Position numbers and translations under genes: made by a program
Origin: a virus
Virus record (IMG/VR): IMGVR_UViG_3300008266_000220
Span: 1-35,442 of that record
Length of the DNA: 35,442 nt
Direction: 5' to 3' (one strand)
The notes under the pieces: generated by a model
Database searches by the model: none
Told to the model about the DNA's origin: nothing
Seen by the model: the letters and a program-made list of their open reading frames with translations, nothing else
Shown here: in pieces, positions 11,836 to 20,949 of the stretch
How the letters are laid out: the number at the start of each line of letters is the position of its first letter
Position numbering within the stretch: the stretch's first letter is position 1

Positions 11836-13282
11836 CATTAAAGACTGGGCTGCTAACTACGATGGAGAACTCTTTGACGGTATTCTCTGCGACCCACCTT
11901 ATCACCTAGTAAGCATGACAAAAAGATGGGGTAGCGACAAAGCACATAACACCCCAATTATGGACACTAAGGAGGGTGGTGTATTTGCAAGGTCAGCCAA
12001 AGGTTTCATGGGCAAGGATTGGGATGGTGTAGACGAAAACGGAATAGGTATAGCCCAAGACCCTGAGATGTGGGCGTTACTCTACAAGCTACTTAAACCA
12101 GGCGCACACTTACTAGCTTTCTCTGGTAGTAGAACCTATCACCGTATGGCAGTAGCAATAGAAGATGCAGGCTTTGAGATTAGAGATATGATTGAGTGGG
12201 TGTATGGTAGTGGATTCCCTAAGTCATTAAATATAGCAAAACAACTAGATAAGATGGTGACCGACACCCCTGGTGTTTCCAGCGAAAAAACTGATAACGC
12301 AGTCGGATTAAATGGAGCGACAGACCAGCCATCATCTTGGGATAATAATGAATACGGTGGTGGTAACGCTAAATGTCCAATCTGTAATAAGTGGTTTATT
12401 TCTGGTAGTCCCTGCGTTTGCCCAAAAGAAAAAGTATCTTACAAAACAAATGAAGCTCAATACTGGGAAGGCTACGGCACAGCTCTTAAACCAGCCCACG
12501 AACCCTGTGTATTAGCTAGAAAACCAATAGAGGGTAATGTAGCCCAGAACTGCTTAAAGCATGGTACTGGTGGGTTGAATATAGATGGTAGTAGGGTAAC
12601 TACAGAAGATAACTTGAATGGTGGAATGTATTCAGGTAGTGGTAAAGCTAAAACAGTAGCTGACCACAAATGGGGATTTGAGAAACGAGATGGACAATAT
12701 GTACAACCTACTGGTCGCTTCCCTGCCAACCTTATACACGATGGCTCTGATGAAGTATTAGAGGTGTTTCCTGATAGTAAATCTACTGGTGGCACTGGGA
12801 AAATAAGTTTAGATAGCAACATAAATCTTGGAGGTGGGAATAATTATTTTCATTTTAATGACTCTGGCTCTGCTGCTAGATTCTTCTACACAGCTAAATC
12901 TAGTAAGAGTGAGCGTAATGCTGGGCTAGATGGGTTTGAGATAAAAGAAGCATTATTCAACAATACTGGGCTAAAAAATAATGGTGATGGTACAGAGCGA
13001 CCACAAGGCAAATTTCAAAATCACCACCCGACAGTCAAACCTTTGGCTTTAACTAAATACCTAGCAACTCTAATCAAACCACCAAAGGGCGGCAGACTAC
13101 TTGTTCCTTTTTCTGGCTCTGGTTCTGAGATGATTGGAGCATTACAAGCAGGCTGGGAATATGTTGAGGGCGTTGAACTTACCGAGGAATATATACCGAT
13201 TGCAGAAGCTAGAATTAAATACTGGTTAGATAAAATTCAAGAAGAGAAAGATAACGAACAGCCGAGCCTATTTGATGTATAG
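11810..13282 (+). CDS. DNA methyltransferase with inserted zinc knuckle
   Basis: A 490-residue protein: DPPY at 28-31 at the N terminus, and the AdoMet-binding FSGSGSE (434-440) at the C terminus, that is, a DNA amino-methyltransferase of the D12/N6_N4 class. Between them are about 400 residues, including a four-cysteine knuckle (C189, C192, C202, C204) and the phrases GRFPANLIHD and HPTVKPLAL found in phage methylases. The long insert is probably the target-recognition region. Codon use shifts in 12240-12500 and 12780-13030. No matching restriction enzyme is encoded, so it is a protective orphan methylase. ATG 11810 chosen; 11807 would add one Met. Confidence 0.85.
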   Translation: MAHKINLANIKDWAANYDGELFDGILCDPPYHLVSMTKRWGSDKAHNTPIMDTKEGGVFARSAKGFMGKDWDGVDENGIGIAQDPEMWALLYKLLKPGAHLLAFSGSRTYHRMAVAIEDAGFEIRDMIEWVYGSGFPKSLNIAKQLDKMVTDTPGVSSEKTDNAVGLNGATDQPSSWDNNEYGGGNAKCPICNKWFISGSPCVCPKEKVSYKTNEAQYWEGYGTALKPAHEPCVLARKPIEGNVAQNCLKHGTGGLNIDGSRVTTEDNLNGGMYSGSGKAKTVADHKWGFEKRDGQYVQPTGRFPANLIHDGSDEVLEVFPDSKSTGGTGKISLDSNINLGGGNNYFHFNDSGSAARFFYTAKSSKSERNAGLDGFEIKEALFNNTGLKNNGDGTERPQGKFQNHHPTVKPLALTKYLATLIKPPKGGRLLVPFSGSGSEMIGALQAGWEYVEGVELTEEYIPIAEARIKYWLDKIQEEKDNEQPSLFDV

Positions 13283-14459
13283 CCAGACTACAGCCACAGA
13301 CAAGATTATCGGAATGAGCAAACGCATTAGAGCTGTTGCCGGTGGTACTTCTGCGTCTAAGACAATCTCTATCCTTCTTTACTTAATAGCTAAAGCACAA
13401 AGCGATAAGCACCCAACACTCACCAGCGTCGTATCTGAAAGTTTTCCACACCTTAGGCGTGGTGCAATGCGTGACTTCTTGAACATTATGCAGGAACATA
13501 ACTATTTCAAAGACGACCTGTGGAGCAAGACAGACTACACTTACACATTCGAAACTGGTAGTAAGATAGAATTCTTTTCAGCAGATCAACCTAGCAAGGT
13601 GCGTGGTCCAAGACGTGACCGGCTATTTGTAAACGAGGGCAACAACATACCACAGGAAGCCTTTGAGCAACTCCTAGTGCGTACTAAAGAGTTTGCTTAC
13701 ATAGACTGGAACCCTGTCGCTGAGTTCTATATGTACACCGATTATATTGGCAAGCGTGACGATGTGGAGTTCATTACCTTAACTTATAAAGACAACGAAG
13801 CTCTAGCCAAAGAAATCGTAGGAGAAATTGAAGCCCGCAAGAACAACAAAGCTTGGTGGCGTGTTTACGGTGAGGGGCAACTTGGTGATGTCGAGGGCAG
13901 AATCTACAAAGACTGGCAGATTATAGACGACATACCTCACGAGGCTAGACTGATACGAAGAGGGCTAGACTTTGGTTACTCGGTAGACCCGTCAGCTATT
14001 GTGGATATCTATGAGTATAACGGCGGATATATTGTGGATGAGCAGCTTTACTTAAAGGGCCAAAGCAACAAACAACTTGCTGACTTTATTAAGAACCTAC
14101 CGGAATCGACTACATTAGTTATCGCTGACTCAGCCGAGCCCAAGAGTATTGACGAAATCAAACTTCATGGCGTGAATATACTCCCAGCAGAGAAAGGCAA
14201 AGACTCAGTGAACTACGGTATCCAGATGATTCAAGACAAGCAAATATCTATTACTAAGCGTTCAATCAACGGCATCAAAGAGTATCGCAACTACATGTGG
14301 AAAACTGACAAAGACGGTAGAAACGTTGGAGTACCCGAGCCTGGGCTAGATCACTTCCTAGATGCTATGAGATACGCAATTAGCAGCGACCAACCAAGCC
14401 AGCAGCTCCATGCTTACAAACCAAAAGCAATGGTGCAGCGTAAGTATGGTAGGGCATAA
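13275..14459 (+). CDS. Terminase large subunit (packaging motor)
   Basis: A 394-residue protein. ATPase half: Walker A GGTSASKT (23-30) and Walker B LFVNE (117-121), with N120/E121 as in LFVNEANN-type terminases. Nuclease half: GLDFGYSVDPSA (D231), VIADSAEP (D284) and DHFLDA (D358, D362), an RNase H-like acidic cluster. It pumps DNA into the procapsid and cuts concatemers. The Walker A is a variant with Ser-Ala before Lys in place of the usual Gly. It overlaps the methyltransferase by 8 nt. GLDFGY and the VNEGN phrase place it with the PBSX-type family of large subunits (my recollection). Confidence 0.9.
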   Translation: MYSQTTATDKIIGMSKRIRAVAGGTSASKTISILLYLIAKAQSDKHPTLTSVVSESFPHLRRGAMRDFLNIMQEHNYFKDDLWSKTDYTYTFETGSKIEFFSADQPSKVRGPRRDRLFVNEGNNIPQEAFEQLLVRTKEFAYIDWNPVAEFYMYTDYIGKRDDVEFITLTYKDNEALAKEIVGEIEARKNNKAWWRVYGEGQLGDVEGRIYKDWQIIDDIPHEARLIRRGLDFGYSVDPSAIVDIYEYNGGYIVDEQLYLKGQSNKQLADFIKNLPESTTLVIADSAEPKSIDEIKLHGVNILPAEKGKDSVNYGIQMIQDKQISITKRSINGIKEYRNYMWKTDKDGRNVGVPEPGLDHFLDAMRYAISSDQPSQQLHAYKPKAMVQRKYGRA

Positions 14460-14462
14460 TTG

Positions 14463-14499
14463 TGATATAATGCGAATAAGGTAGGGTTCAGGGTATAAC
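14463..14499 (+). promoter_or_regulatory. Late extended -10 promoter and G-rich leader (portal)
   Basis: TGA+TATAAT (14463-14471) begins four bases after the terminase stop. The -10 ends 28 nt before the GTG start. The leader contains two GGG runs separated by TTCA. No -35 is seen at the correct distance. Same design as 23138, 28222 and 31468. Confidence 0.75.
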
Positions 14500-16188
14500 G
14501 TGGCAAAACAAACTTCATTACAGACAGTATTAGACGGTTTCGATAAATCATGGGAATACTGTTCTGGCTCTTGGCATTCACGCTGGAACGATAACTACTA
14601 TCTTTACAATAACAACCGAGTCAAGGTTGGATACCAAGGCATAACCGATACATTTGTGCCAATGACTTTCTCTACTATTGAGACTATGACATCGGCTTTG
14701 TTTGGCACACGACCTAGATTCCAATACACTGCACCTGCTGATAAATTCGGACAGAACACTGACATCCTGAACGCACTTGTTAATTACTACTGGGACAAAG
14801 ACAAATGGGGAATGAAAGTTATCAACTGGGGCAGAGATATGCTTCGATTTGGTACTTCTGTTATTTACTTGCACTGGGATGGCAACTGCCCAAAGATGAT
14901 AAACGTGCCAATCAGGGACTTCTTTATAGACCCAACTTGTAACTCATTAGAAAACGCTGCTTACATGGGCCGCAGATACCTGACTACACTTGAAGAACTA
15001 AAAAGCTTTGAAATCGTAGACCTAGAAAAGTCTGACGACATGAACGTCGTTATGAAGCCTAAGTACATGAACCTAAATCTAATCTCTAAGACTAAGAACG
15101 GTGCCGGTGAGAACACTGACAAAGAAGAAAAGGATATGTGGTATGGCTCGACTGTATCAGACGAGGACAGCTTGGTAGAAGTCCTTGAATATTGGACAAA
15201 AGACCGAGTCATAAGCGTAGCCAACCGCTCTATTGTTATTGAAGATTCAGAAAACTACTTCAAGCAAAAAGCCAAGATGAATGGTGAAGATTACGCCAAG
15301 GGCTTAATGCCGTTCTGTTCACTAAGAGACTATGTTGATGGCTCACTATTCTACGCTAAGGGTGAGATAGACTTTATCGCTGACCAACAGGAACTACTGA
15401 ACGACCTAACTAACCAGAACATCGACTCAATTACCTTTACATTGAACCAGATGTATACCCTCGACCCACGCTACGCTCATCTTCTAGAAGAAATTGAGAA
15501 CATGCCGGGAGCTATCTATCCTGTCGAAGCTGGTGCTTTGCAGCCGATAGTTCAACGACCAGTGCCACAAGACGCTTTCTTAGAGCGAACCAACATCAAG
15601 AACGAAATACGAGAGACTACTGCTTCTAACGAGATTATCAAAGGGGTTAGCCCACAAGGTGGCGGCTCTACTACTGCTACTGAAATACAAGCACAAATTG
15701 CAGGTTCAGGCCAAAGACTAGCTCTTAAAGTAACCCAGATAGAAGATGAAGGATTCCACCAATTAGCAACACTAGTGCTAAGAATGATTAAACTTTATGT
15801 CACCGAGCCAATGCTTGTAAGAGTTGTTGGTAAAGATGGCGTACGATGGGAAGAGTTTAACCCATTAGAGTTTGCTGGCGAATATGACGTAGAAGTCCAA
15901 CTTGAAACCACTGTGAACTCACAGAAAGCCCAACAGGCTAACCAAGCCAAAGAGATGTATGCTGCTTTCTTAAACGACCCAACAGTTAACCAGACAGCAC
16001 TTAAAAAACTTGTCTTGCAGCGAGGCTTTGACCTAGATCCAGACGAAGTAGATGAGTTAATGGCTGAGCCACAAGAACCTATGATGCAGCCTGAAATGAT
16101 GCCTGAAATACCTGCGAATCCCCTACCGTTAATGCCTGAGGGAATGCCAATGGAACCACCACTTGAAATGCCTGTGGAGATGATGTGA
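14500..16188 (+). CDS. Portal protein
   Basis: A 562-residue protein between the terminase and scaffold genes. It has the portal pattern: an early TDTFVPMTFSTIETM stretch, FGTRPRF, a WGRDMLRFGTSVIYLHWDG core, PIRDFFIDPTC, and a helical stem (residues about 370-430, TTATEIQAQIAGSGQRLA). It would form the dodecameric ring through which DNA is packaged. The last 30-35 residues are a low-complexity Met/Pro/Glu tail (PEMMPEIPANPLPLMPEG), probably unstructured. GTG start behind AGGG; coupled to the next small gene. The large size and clip region suit a podovirus-type portal. Confidence 0.85.
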   Translation: MAKQTSLQTVLDGFDKSWEYCSGSWHSRWNDNYYLYNNNRVKVGYQGITDTFVPMTFSTIETMTSALFGTRPRFQYTAPADKFGQNTDILNALVNYYWDKDKWGMKVINWGRDMLRFGTSVIYLHWDGNCPKMINVPIRDFFIDPTCNSLENAAYMGRRYLTTLEELKSFEIVDLEKSDDMNVVMKPKYMNLNLISKTKNGAGENTDKEEKDMWYGSTVSDEDSLVEVLEYWTKDRVISVANRSIVIEDSENYFKQKAKMNGEDYAKGLMPFCSLRDYVDGSLFYAKGEIDFIADQQELLNDLTNQNIDSITFTLNQMYTLDPRYAHLLEEIENMPGAIYPVEAGALQPIVQRPVPQDAFLERTNIKNEIRETTASNEIIKGVSPQGGGSTTATEIQAQIAGSGQRLALKVTQIEDEGFHQLATLVLRMIKLYVTEPMLVRVVGKDGVRWEEFNPLEFAGEYDVEVQLETTVNSQKAQQANQAKEMYAAFLNDPTVNQTALKKLVLQRGFDLDPDEVDELMAEPQEPMMQPEMMPEIPANPLPLMPEGMPMEPPLEMPVEMM

Positions 16189-16391
16189 TAGAGATAAAGA
16201 AAGCCTATAACACTTTCTTTCGTTCCAAAGGCGGTGAGCACCTTATCAGTATAATTACAGAAATTGTATCAAGTAATCATCTTAAGGCCGAACAGTCCCC
16301 TGAACTGGCGAGAGATTTTGTTCAGAGGGCTAAAGGTGCTCGAGAAGTGCTTGACCACATACAGTCTGTACTTAGTGCCAAAGACAAATAG
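16185..16391 (+). CDS. Small helical protein coupled to the portal gene (68 aa)
   Basis: A GTG-started 68-residue frame overlapping the portal stop (GTGA), with GGAG a few bases upstream. The product is mostly helical (ISIITEIVSSNHLKAEQSPE and LARDFVQRAKGAREVLDHI). Function unknown; its place makes an assembly or packaging accessory role reasonable. Confidence 0.6.
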   Translation: MIEIKKAYNTFFRSKGGEHLISIITEIVSSNHLKAEQSPELARDFVQRAKGAREVLDHIQSVLSAKDK

Positions 16392-16399
16392 TTACCTTT

Positions 16400-16469
16400 C
16401 CAAAGGGAGTAGCGAGAAATATTAATTAACACCCTGCCTTGTGTTACTCGCTCCCCACTTTGGGCAGGG
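16400..16469 (+). other. Long RNA hairpin with pseudoknot potential before the scaffold gene
   Basis: CCAAAG (16400-16405), GGG (16405-16407) and AGCGAG (16411-16416) pair in order with CTTTGG (16458-16463), CCC (16453-16456) and CTCGCT (16447-16452), giving a stem of about 15 pairs. CCCTGCC in the loop (16432-16438) is fully complementary to GGCAGGG (16463-16469) just after the stem. The two helices interleave, so the element can form a pseudoknot or switch between two folds. No T run follows, so it is not a simple terminator. Confidence 0.6.
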
Positions 16470-16512
16470 AACATTAACATAAGTCAGCAATGACTAAATA
16501 AAAGGAGTTACG

Positions 16513-17298
16513 ATGGAAGACACCACAACCGAGGTGAGTTCTAATCAGGGCGTAGATTCTACACAACCCAACGATGCGAACTGGAAGCCAGAGGCGGTAT
16601 TAAAACCCACCGAACAAGAGCAACCGCAACAGGAAGCCGACGAGCCGACTGAGGCTAATAACGACGCAGAAGCTACGCAAGTAGACGAAACGCCAACAGA
16701 AGCACCAGACGACACCTCTAAATGGCTACAAGCAAAAGGCATTGACCCTAGCGACCCTGAAGCAATTAACAAATTAGCAAAGTCTGCAAGAGAAGCTGAG
16801 CGTGCTATGCACCAGAAAGCCCAACGAGCAAAAGAACTTGAACGTTCTATGACTGAATTAAGCGACGAGTCTGCCGAGCAGATAGCAATGTCTACTGGAC
16901 AAGACCCAGAGCTACTCAAACGACTACAACGCTTTGAGGTTAAGAGTACCATCAATGATTTCTTCGTTGATAACCCTGACGCAAAGCAGTACGAGCAAGA
17001 TATGATTCAGGAAATGACTAACAGTGGCCTTTATGGCTCACCTGAAGCTATGTTAAAAGCAGCCTATGCTATGGCGGTAGCAAAGAATCCTGATAAGGTT
17101 AAGTCCCAGGCACGCAAGGAAACCCTTGAGAGTCTAGCCCAGAAACAACAAGCCAGCGTACCAACTGGCAACGCTACAAACGCAGGTATTTCTTCTACGA
17201 AGATTACACCTGAGAATGTGGACCAATTGGTAGCAAAGAACGATTTAGCGTGGTTCCAAAAGCACTACGACGAAATCAATCGAGCAATGGCTGGTTAA
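16513..17298 (+). CDS. Scaffolding protein
   Basis: A 261-residue protein just before the capsid gene. Its first 85 residues are acidic and low in complexity (Glu/Gln/Pro/Thr), followed by a helical middle (EAINKLAKSAREAERAMHQ onward) and a charged C-terminal helix, ending KHYDEINRAMAG. This is the usual make-up of phage scaffolds, which assemble inside the procapsid and then leave or are cut. No protease motif is present. AAAGGAG precedes the ATG. Confidence 0.8.
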   Translation: MEDTTTEVSSNQGVDSTQPNDANWKPEAVLKPTEQEQPQQEADEPTEANNDAEATQVDETPTEAPDDTSKWLQAKGIDPSDPEAINKLAKSAREAERAMHQKAQRAKELERSMTELSDESAEQIAMSTGQDPELLKRLQRFEVKSTINDFFVDNPDAKQYEQDMIQEMTNSGLYGSPEAMLKAAYAMAVAKNPDKVKSQARKETLESLAQKQQASVPTGNATNAGISSTKITPENVDQLVAKNDLAWFQKHYDEINRAMAG

Positions 17299-17330
17299 AT
17301 TAACCATTAAAGATAAGGAAATATAATACT

Positions 17331-18215
17331 ATGACTACTACTGGCGCATATGGTTCAGGTAATGTCAACATCGGTACAACCGCTGCTAACGTATTTCGCC
17401 CAAATATTTGGAGCAAAGAAGTTCTAATGTTCGTTAAGAGCAACCTAGTTCTTCTTCCACTTATAAAGCACTACGATGCAGATGTTAGATCTGGTGGACA
17501 AACACTTGAAATCCCTAACGTATCTACAATCAGTGCTAACCTAAAAGCACAAAACACTGTTGTAACCCTAAACTACAACACTGAAACTAAGACTACAATT
17601 ACACTTAACAAGCACTACGAAAGCTCATTCTTAGTAGAAGACATTGTTAAGGTACAGTCTGCTTACGATCTACGCAGCGATTACACCAAAGCTGCTGCAT
17701 ACGCTATTGCTGAGAAAGTTGATTACACACTAGCTAGCGAAATGACATCTGCTTGGAAAACTGCTTCACAAACTATCGGTGCTTATGGCACAGCCATCAC
17801 TGACGATGAAATCCTAGCAGTTAACCGCTACTTGGATGACGCAAAGGCTCCTCAAACTGACAGAAGCCTTGTTGTTACACCTAAGGGTAAAGCTGAAATG
17901 CTTGCAATCGACAAGTACATCCGTTACGACGCAATCGGTGTCGGCGGTACAGAAAACTCTATCCGCAACGGTCAAATCGGTGAAATCTACGGAGTTAAGG
18001 TTTACATGAGCCAAAACCTCGTAGTTCTTGACACTGCTACTGACGAGCACAACCACTTGTTCTTCCACAAGGAAGCATTTGCTGTTGCTATGCAGATGGA
18101 ACCACGAACTCAGGCTACTTACGAGCAGCCATACTTGGGTTGGTTGGTAACAGTCGACGTTCTATTCGGATGTGCAAACCTCCGAGAAGACTTCGGTTGG
18201 GTTATCAAGGGATAA
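17331..18215 (+). CDS. Major capsid protein
   Basis: A 294-residue protein following the scaffold, with the features of an HK97-fold coat: an N-terminal arm, FVKSNLVLLPLIKHYDADV, an alternation of beta strands (TKTTITLNKHYESSFLVED), a spine helix (DYTKAAAYAIAEKVDYTLAS) and a C-terminal strand set including IGEIYGVKVYMSQNL. It builds the head shell. Codon use is cleaner and more GC-rich than elsewhere, as expected for an abundant product. It is followed directly by a strong terminator. The AAGGAA ribosome-binding string is at 17315-17320. Confidence 0.85.
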   Translation: MTTTGAYGSGNVNIGTTAANVFRPNIWSKEVLMFVKSNLVLLPLIKHYDADVRSGGQTLEIPNVSTISANLKAQNTVVTLNYNTETKTTITLNKHYESSFLVEDIVKVQSAYDLRSDYTKAAAYAIAEKVDYTLASEMTSAWKTASQTIGAYGTAITDDEILAVNRYLDDAKAPQTDRSLVVTPKGKAEMLAIDKYIRYDAIGVGGTENSIRNGQIGEIYGVKVYMSQNLVVLDTATDEHNHLFFHKEAFAVAMQMEPRTQATYEQPYLGWLVTVDVLFGCANLREDFGWVIKG

Positions 18216-18233
18216 TTACCCTTTAACCAAAAG

Positions 18234-18259
18234 AGAGCTCCCGCTCGGGGGCTCTTTTT
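18234..18259 (+). terminator. Intrinsic terminator after the capsid gene
   Basis: AGAGCTCCC (18234-18242) pairs with GGGGGCTCT (18247-18255, one T-G pair) around the loop GCTC, followed by TTTTT. It separates head genes from the glycan cassette. Confidence 0.9.
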
Positions 18260-18282
18260 ATATGTGTGTTTTTTATAACATT

Positions 18283-18312
18283 TGCTATACTTACGTTGTA
18301 AATAAAGGAGGG
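18283..18312 (+). promoter_or_regulatory. Extended -10 promoter with strong ribosome-binding site
   Basis: TGC+TATACT (18283-18291) lies just after the terminator; AAAGGAGGG (18304-18312) precedes the ATG at 18318. It probably drives the glycan cassette separately from the head genes. Confidence 0.7.
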
Positions 18313-18317
18313 TAACC

Positions 18318-18611
18318 ATGGCACACCTAGATATATATAAACAACTCGTAGAAGAGTTCAACATAACTGAGGATATGGAGCTAGATGCAGAGTTCCGAAC
18401 AGTATTTGTTAAGAACCAAGTAGATGAAATCAAAAAGATACTATGGCGAGAAATTGTAGACTTTATTATTGCTGACAGCATGAGCCGAAGCGATGACGAA
18501 ACAGTGGCAACTGCCGGTAACACCAAGAAAACTGAAAAGCGTTCAAACATTAAACAGTTTGCCAAAGCTTTAAGGTCATACAACGAACTGATTGCTGAAT
18601 TAGAGGCGTAA
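18318..18611 (+). CDS. Hypothetical helical protein (97 aa)
   Basis: A 97-residue, acidic, all-helical protein (MAHLDIYKQLVEEFNITEDM onward) with no cysteine or motif that I recognise. It is the first gene after the head terminator, has its own promoter and the best ribosome-binding site in the area, and lies one base before the first glycosyltransferase gene. A head-completion protein or cassette accessory are both possible. Confidence 0.65.
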   Translation: MAHLDIYKQLVEEFNITEDMELDAEFRTVFVKNQVDEIKKILWREIVDFIIADSMSRSDDETVATAGNTKKTEKRSNIKQFAKALRSYNELIAELEA

Positions 18612-18612
18612 C

Positions 18613-19404
18613 ATGGACAAGCTGGCAGTCGTCTTGCCAAGCCGAGGACTTATGTACTCGGAGACATTTGAGGAATTACTCAATGAGCTTGCTGATTTTA
18701 ACTATGAAATCTTCTGGGCACACGAAAGACCACTCCCAGAATGCTTTAACGAACCAACCGAGAGAGCACTAGCAGACCCAGAAGTCTATGCGGTGCTCTT
18801 TTGTGAAGATGACATGATTATCCCCAAAGGGATTTTGAAGAAGATGTTCGCACAGAACTACCCAGTAGTTGCTTTGGACTATCCATTTAAGAACAACGGC
18901 GACTCAACCGTGCTTAATGATCCTAACGGCTACGCTTATTGGTCAGGCACTGGGTTCTTGCTAGCTGCAAGAGGCGTACTAGAAGCCTTTCCGAAGCCTA
19001 TTTGGCGTACAGACACAGCCTACGACACCATGATTAAGGGCGACCAGCTACTGTTCTGGCCTAGAAAGCTTAAGAAGATAGCTTATGGGCTACACGATGT
19101 GCACTTTGGCATGGTTCTTTACTCACAAGGGCTACCAGTTAAGATGATGGCTCGCACAGCAGGACAAAGAAAGCTTGTCCACCTTGGCAAAGCTGGCGTA
19201 AACAACGGCAGACACGAGATTAAAGTCATAGATAAGGTCGGCAGAGACATGGTTATAAAGTCATTGGACGCTAAGAGCATAGATATCTTTAAGCGTGGGC
19301 TAAACAGAGTCAAAGGCGTGCAGATTCTTGACGCTATACCACCATTTATTAAGTATGTAGACGGACAAGCAACTTATACGGAGGGCAACGCACAATATGT
19401 ATAG
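18613..19404 (+). CDS. Glycosyltransferase-like protein (GT-A fold), paralogue 1
   Basis: A 263-residue protein beginning MDKLAVVLPSRGLMYSET, a nucleotide-sugar-binding first strand. An acidic metal site, FCEDDM (E65-D67), lies after the fourth strand as in GT-A enzymes. Later motifs are DYPFKNNG, YWSGTGFLL, YGLHDVHFGM (possible catalytic His/Asp) and GQRKLVHLGKAGVNNG. It is clearly related to the next gene, so the two come from a tandem duplication. It probably transfers a sugar to a protein or glycan; donor and acceptor are unknown. One base follows the previous stop. Confidence 0.75.
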   Translation: MDKLAVVLPSRGLMYSETFEELLNELADFNYEIFWAHERPLPECFNEPTERALADPEVYAVLFCEDDMIIPKGILKKMFAQNYPVVALDYPFKNNGDSTVLNDPNGYAYWSGTGFLLAARGVLEAFPKPIWRTDTAYDTMIKGDQLLFWPRKLKKIAYGLHDVHFGMVLYSQGLPVKMMARTAGQRKLVHLGKAGVNNGRHEIKVIDKVGRDMVIKSLDAKSIDIFKRGLNRVKGVQILDAIPPFIKYVDGQATYTEGNAQYV

Positions 19405-20224
19405 GCTAGGCATAGTAATACCCAGCAGAGGGCTGATATTTAGCCGCACTGCTGAGGAAATAGAGCGTGAAACTAAGGGCATAAGACGCAAGTTCTACTT
19501 TGCCCATGGCAAGGCTATCCCAAAATGCTTTGAGAGCCCCGTAAATAGGGCTCTGTGCGATTTTGATAACACACACGTCTTAATACTAGAAGATGACATG
19601 ATATTGCACGAGAACGCAATCTGGGAAGCCTTAGACGCAGACAAAGATGTGGTGGTTTATGACTACCCAATTACTAAAAACGGCAGAGGTTCAGTGTTTA
19701 CAGACGGTACCGGCAAGGTAATCTACTCTGGCACTGGCTTTATGCTCATTAAACGAGAGGTGTTCGATAAGCTCAAAGCTCCATACTTCCGTTCAGACAT
19801 AGGTTGGAACGTATATCGAGATAAAGAAAGCCTTAGATTTGTAGCTCGTGAGATGGTTAAAGGAGACGGGTATGGCCTACACGACATAACATTTGGGATG
19901 AAACTGCAAAAAGCAGGTATCGAGATTACTGTGCTGGACAAGACTCTTGGGCAAAGAAAACTCATAGCTCTCGGTAAGTCTGGAACCAATGACGGAGCAC
20001 ACAATATTGAGAACTGGACAACAGTCAAGAAAAACTTTTCTCTAAAAGAATACATGAAGCTTCCTGAATCACTTAGCAGTAAAAGCAAGCTAGTCACACT
20101 CGAAACACTAGACGGGTTCATTAACGTCAGTCAAGAGCACGCAGACAAGCTAATAGCAGCCGATAAAGCCAAGCCAATATTAAGTAAGCAAACAGTCATA
20201 GACTTTGGAGACTTTGAAATATGA
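19397..20224 (+). CDS. Glycosyltransferase-like protein (GT-A fold), paralogue 2
   Basis: A 275-residue paralogue of the preceding gene: MYRLGIVIPSRGLIFSRT, LEDDM (E65-D67, the same residue numbers), DYPITKNG, YSGTGFML, YGLHDITFGM and GQRKLIALGKSGTNDG all correspond. The C-terminal 60 residues differ and may set the acceptor. Shared, equally spaced motifs with low identity between them indicate an old duplication kept by selection. It overlaps the first copy by 8 nt and the next gene by ATGA. Confidence 0.75.
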   Translation: MYRLGIVIPSRGLIFSRTAEEIERETKGIRRKFYFAHGKAIPKCFESPVNRALCDFDNTHVLILEDDMILHENAIWEALDADKDVVVYDYPITKNGRGSVFTDGTGKVIYSGTGFMLIKREVFDKLKAPYFRSDIGWNVYRDKESLRFVAREMVKGDGYGLHDITFGMKLQKAGIEITVLDKTLGQRKLIALGKSGTNDGAHNIENWTTVKKNFSLKEYMKLPESLSSKSKLVTLETLDGFINVSQEHADKLIAADKAKPILSKQTVIDFGDFEI

Positions 20225-20949
20225 AACTACTGATAGCACTTGTTACCTATAACAGATTAGAATACACATTACGCACAGTTAAAAGTCTTCTGAGAACAAT
20301 TCAAGTACCTTATTACTTTGTGGTTGTGGACAACAACTCGACAGACGGAACGCAACTATACCTAGAAGATTTACACCATTTAGCTTTGTGCCATAAAGTT
20401 ATACTGAATCCAGATAACTATTATCCCGGCAAAGCAACCAACATAGCTTGGGCTGAGGGGCTTAAAGACTACCCAGAAGCTACGCACTTAATGAGATGCG
20501 ATAACGACATGCACTTTGAGAAAGGCTGGGACACAAAAGCACAGGAGTACTTCGAAAAGATAGACAGACTTGGACAGTTAGGTTTGGATTACTGGGGTGG
20601 AGAAGAGAAGCCTCCGATTATTATTAACGGCATGGGGTTAAACGAATACCCCGGTGCAGTCGGTGGCCCTAATATAATTAAGCGTTCTATCTGGAACGGT
20701 GGCGTTCGCTATGACGAGAGTCGCTGGGAAGGTAGCCGAGAAAAGGTTCAGGAAGATTCAAGACTTAGCCGAGAAATTAAAAGCTACGGCTATCTAGTGG
20801 GGCACATGAGCGAGAAACTAAGCTGGACATTTGCTAATGAATCTAATTGGTCAGACTACCCAGACTATTACTTAAAGACTATGTATGATCGTAACTACGA
20901 CGACAAAGTAGAGTTAATTAAAAAGATGAAAGAGGGCAGGAATGATTAG
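20221..20949 (+). CDS. Family 2 glycosyltransferase
   Basis: A 242-residue GT2 protein: MKLLIALVTYNRLEYTLRT at the start, VDNNSTDGT (36-44) for the nucleotide, RCDNDM (D94, D96; the DxD metal site) and a downstream GGPNIIKRSIWNGGVRYDES acceptor-side region. The most standard transferase of the cassette, using a UDP-, GDP- or dTDP-sugar. Coupled by ATGA to the gene before and overlapping the next by 8 nt. Confidence 0.85.
   Translation: MKLLIALVTYNRLEYTLRTVKSLLRTIQVPYYFVVVDNNSTDGTQLYLEDLHHLALCHKVILNPDNYYPGKATNIAWAEGLKDYPEATHLMRCDNDMHFEKGWDTKAQEYFEKIDRLGQLGLDYWGGEEKPPIIINGMGLNEYPGAVGGPNIIKRSIWNGGVRYDESRWEGSREKVQEDSRLSREIKSYGYLVGHMSEKLSWTFANESNWSDYPDYYLKTMYDRNYDDKVELIKKMKEGRND

Noticed and set aside
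10260-13282. Restriction-modification system
   Set aside because: Two methyltransferases are present but no restriction endonuclease is found beside them; orphan protective methylation is the simpler reading.
17322-17327. TATAAT just before the capsid gene
   Set aside because: It ends 3 nt before the ATG, so a transcript would start inside the gene; no TG element. The AAGGAA next to it acts as ribosome-binding site.
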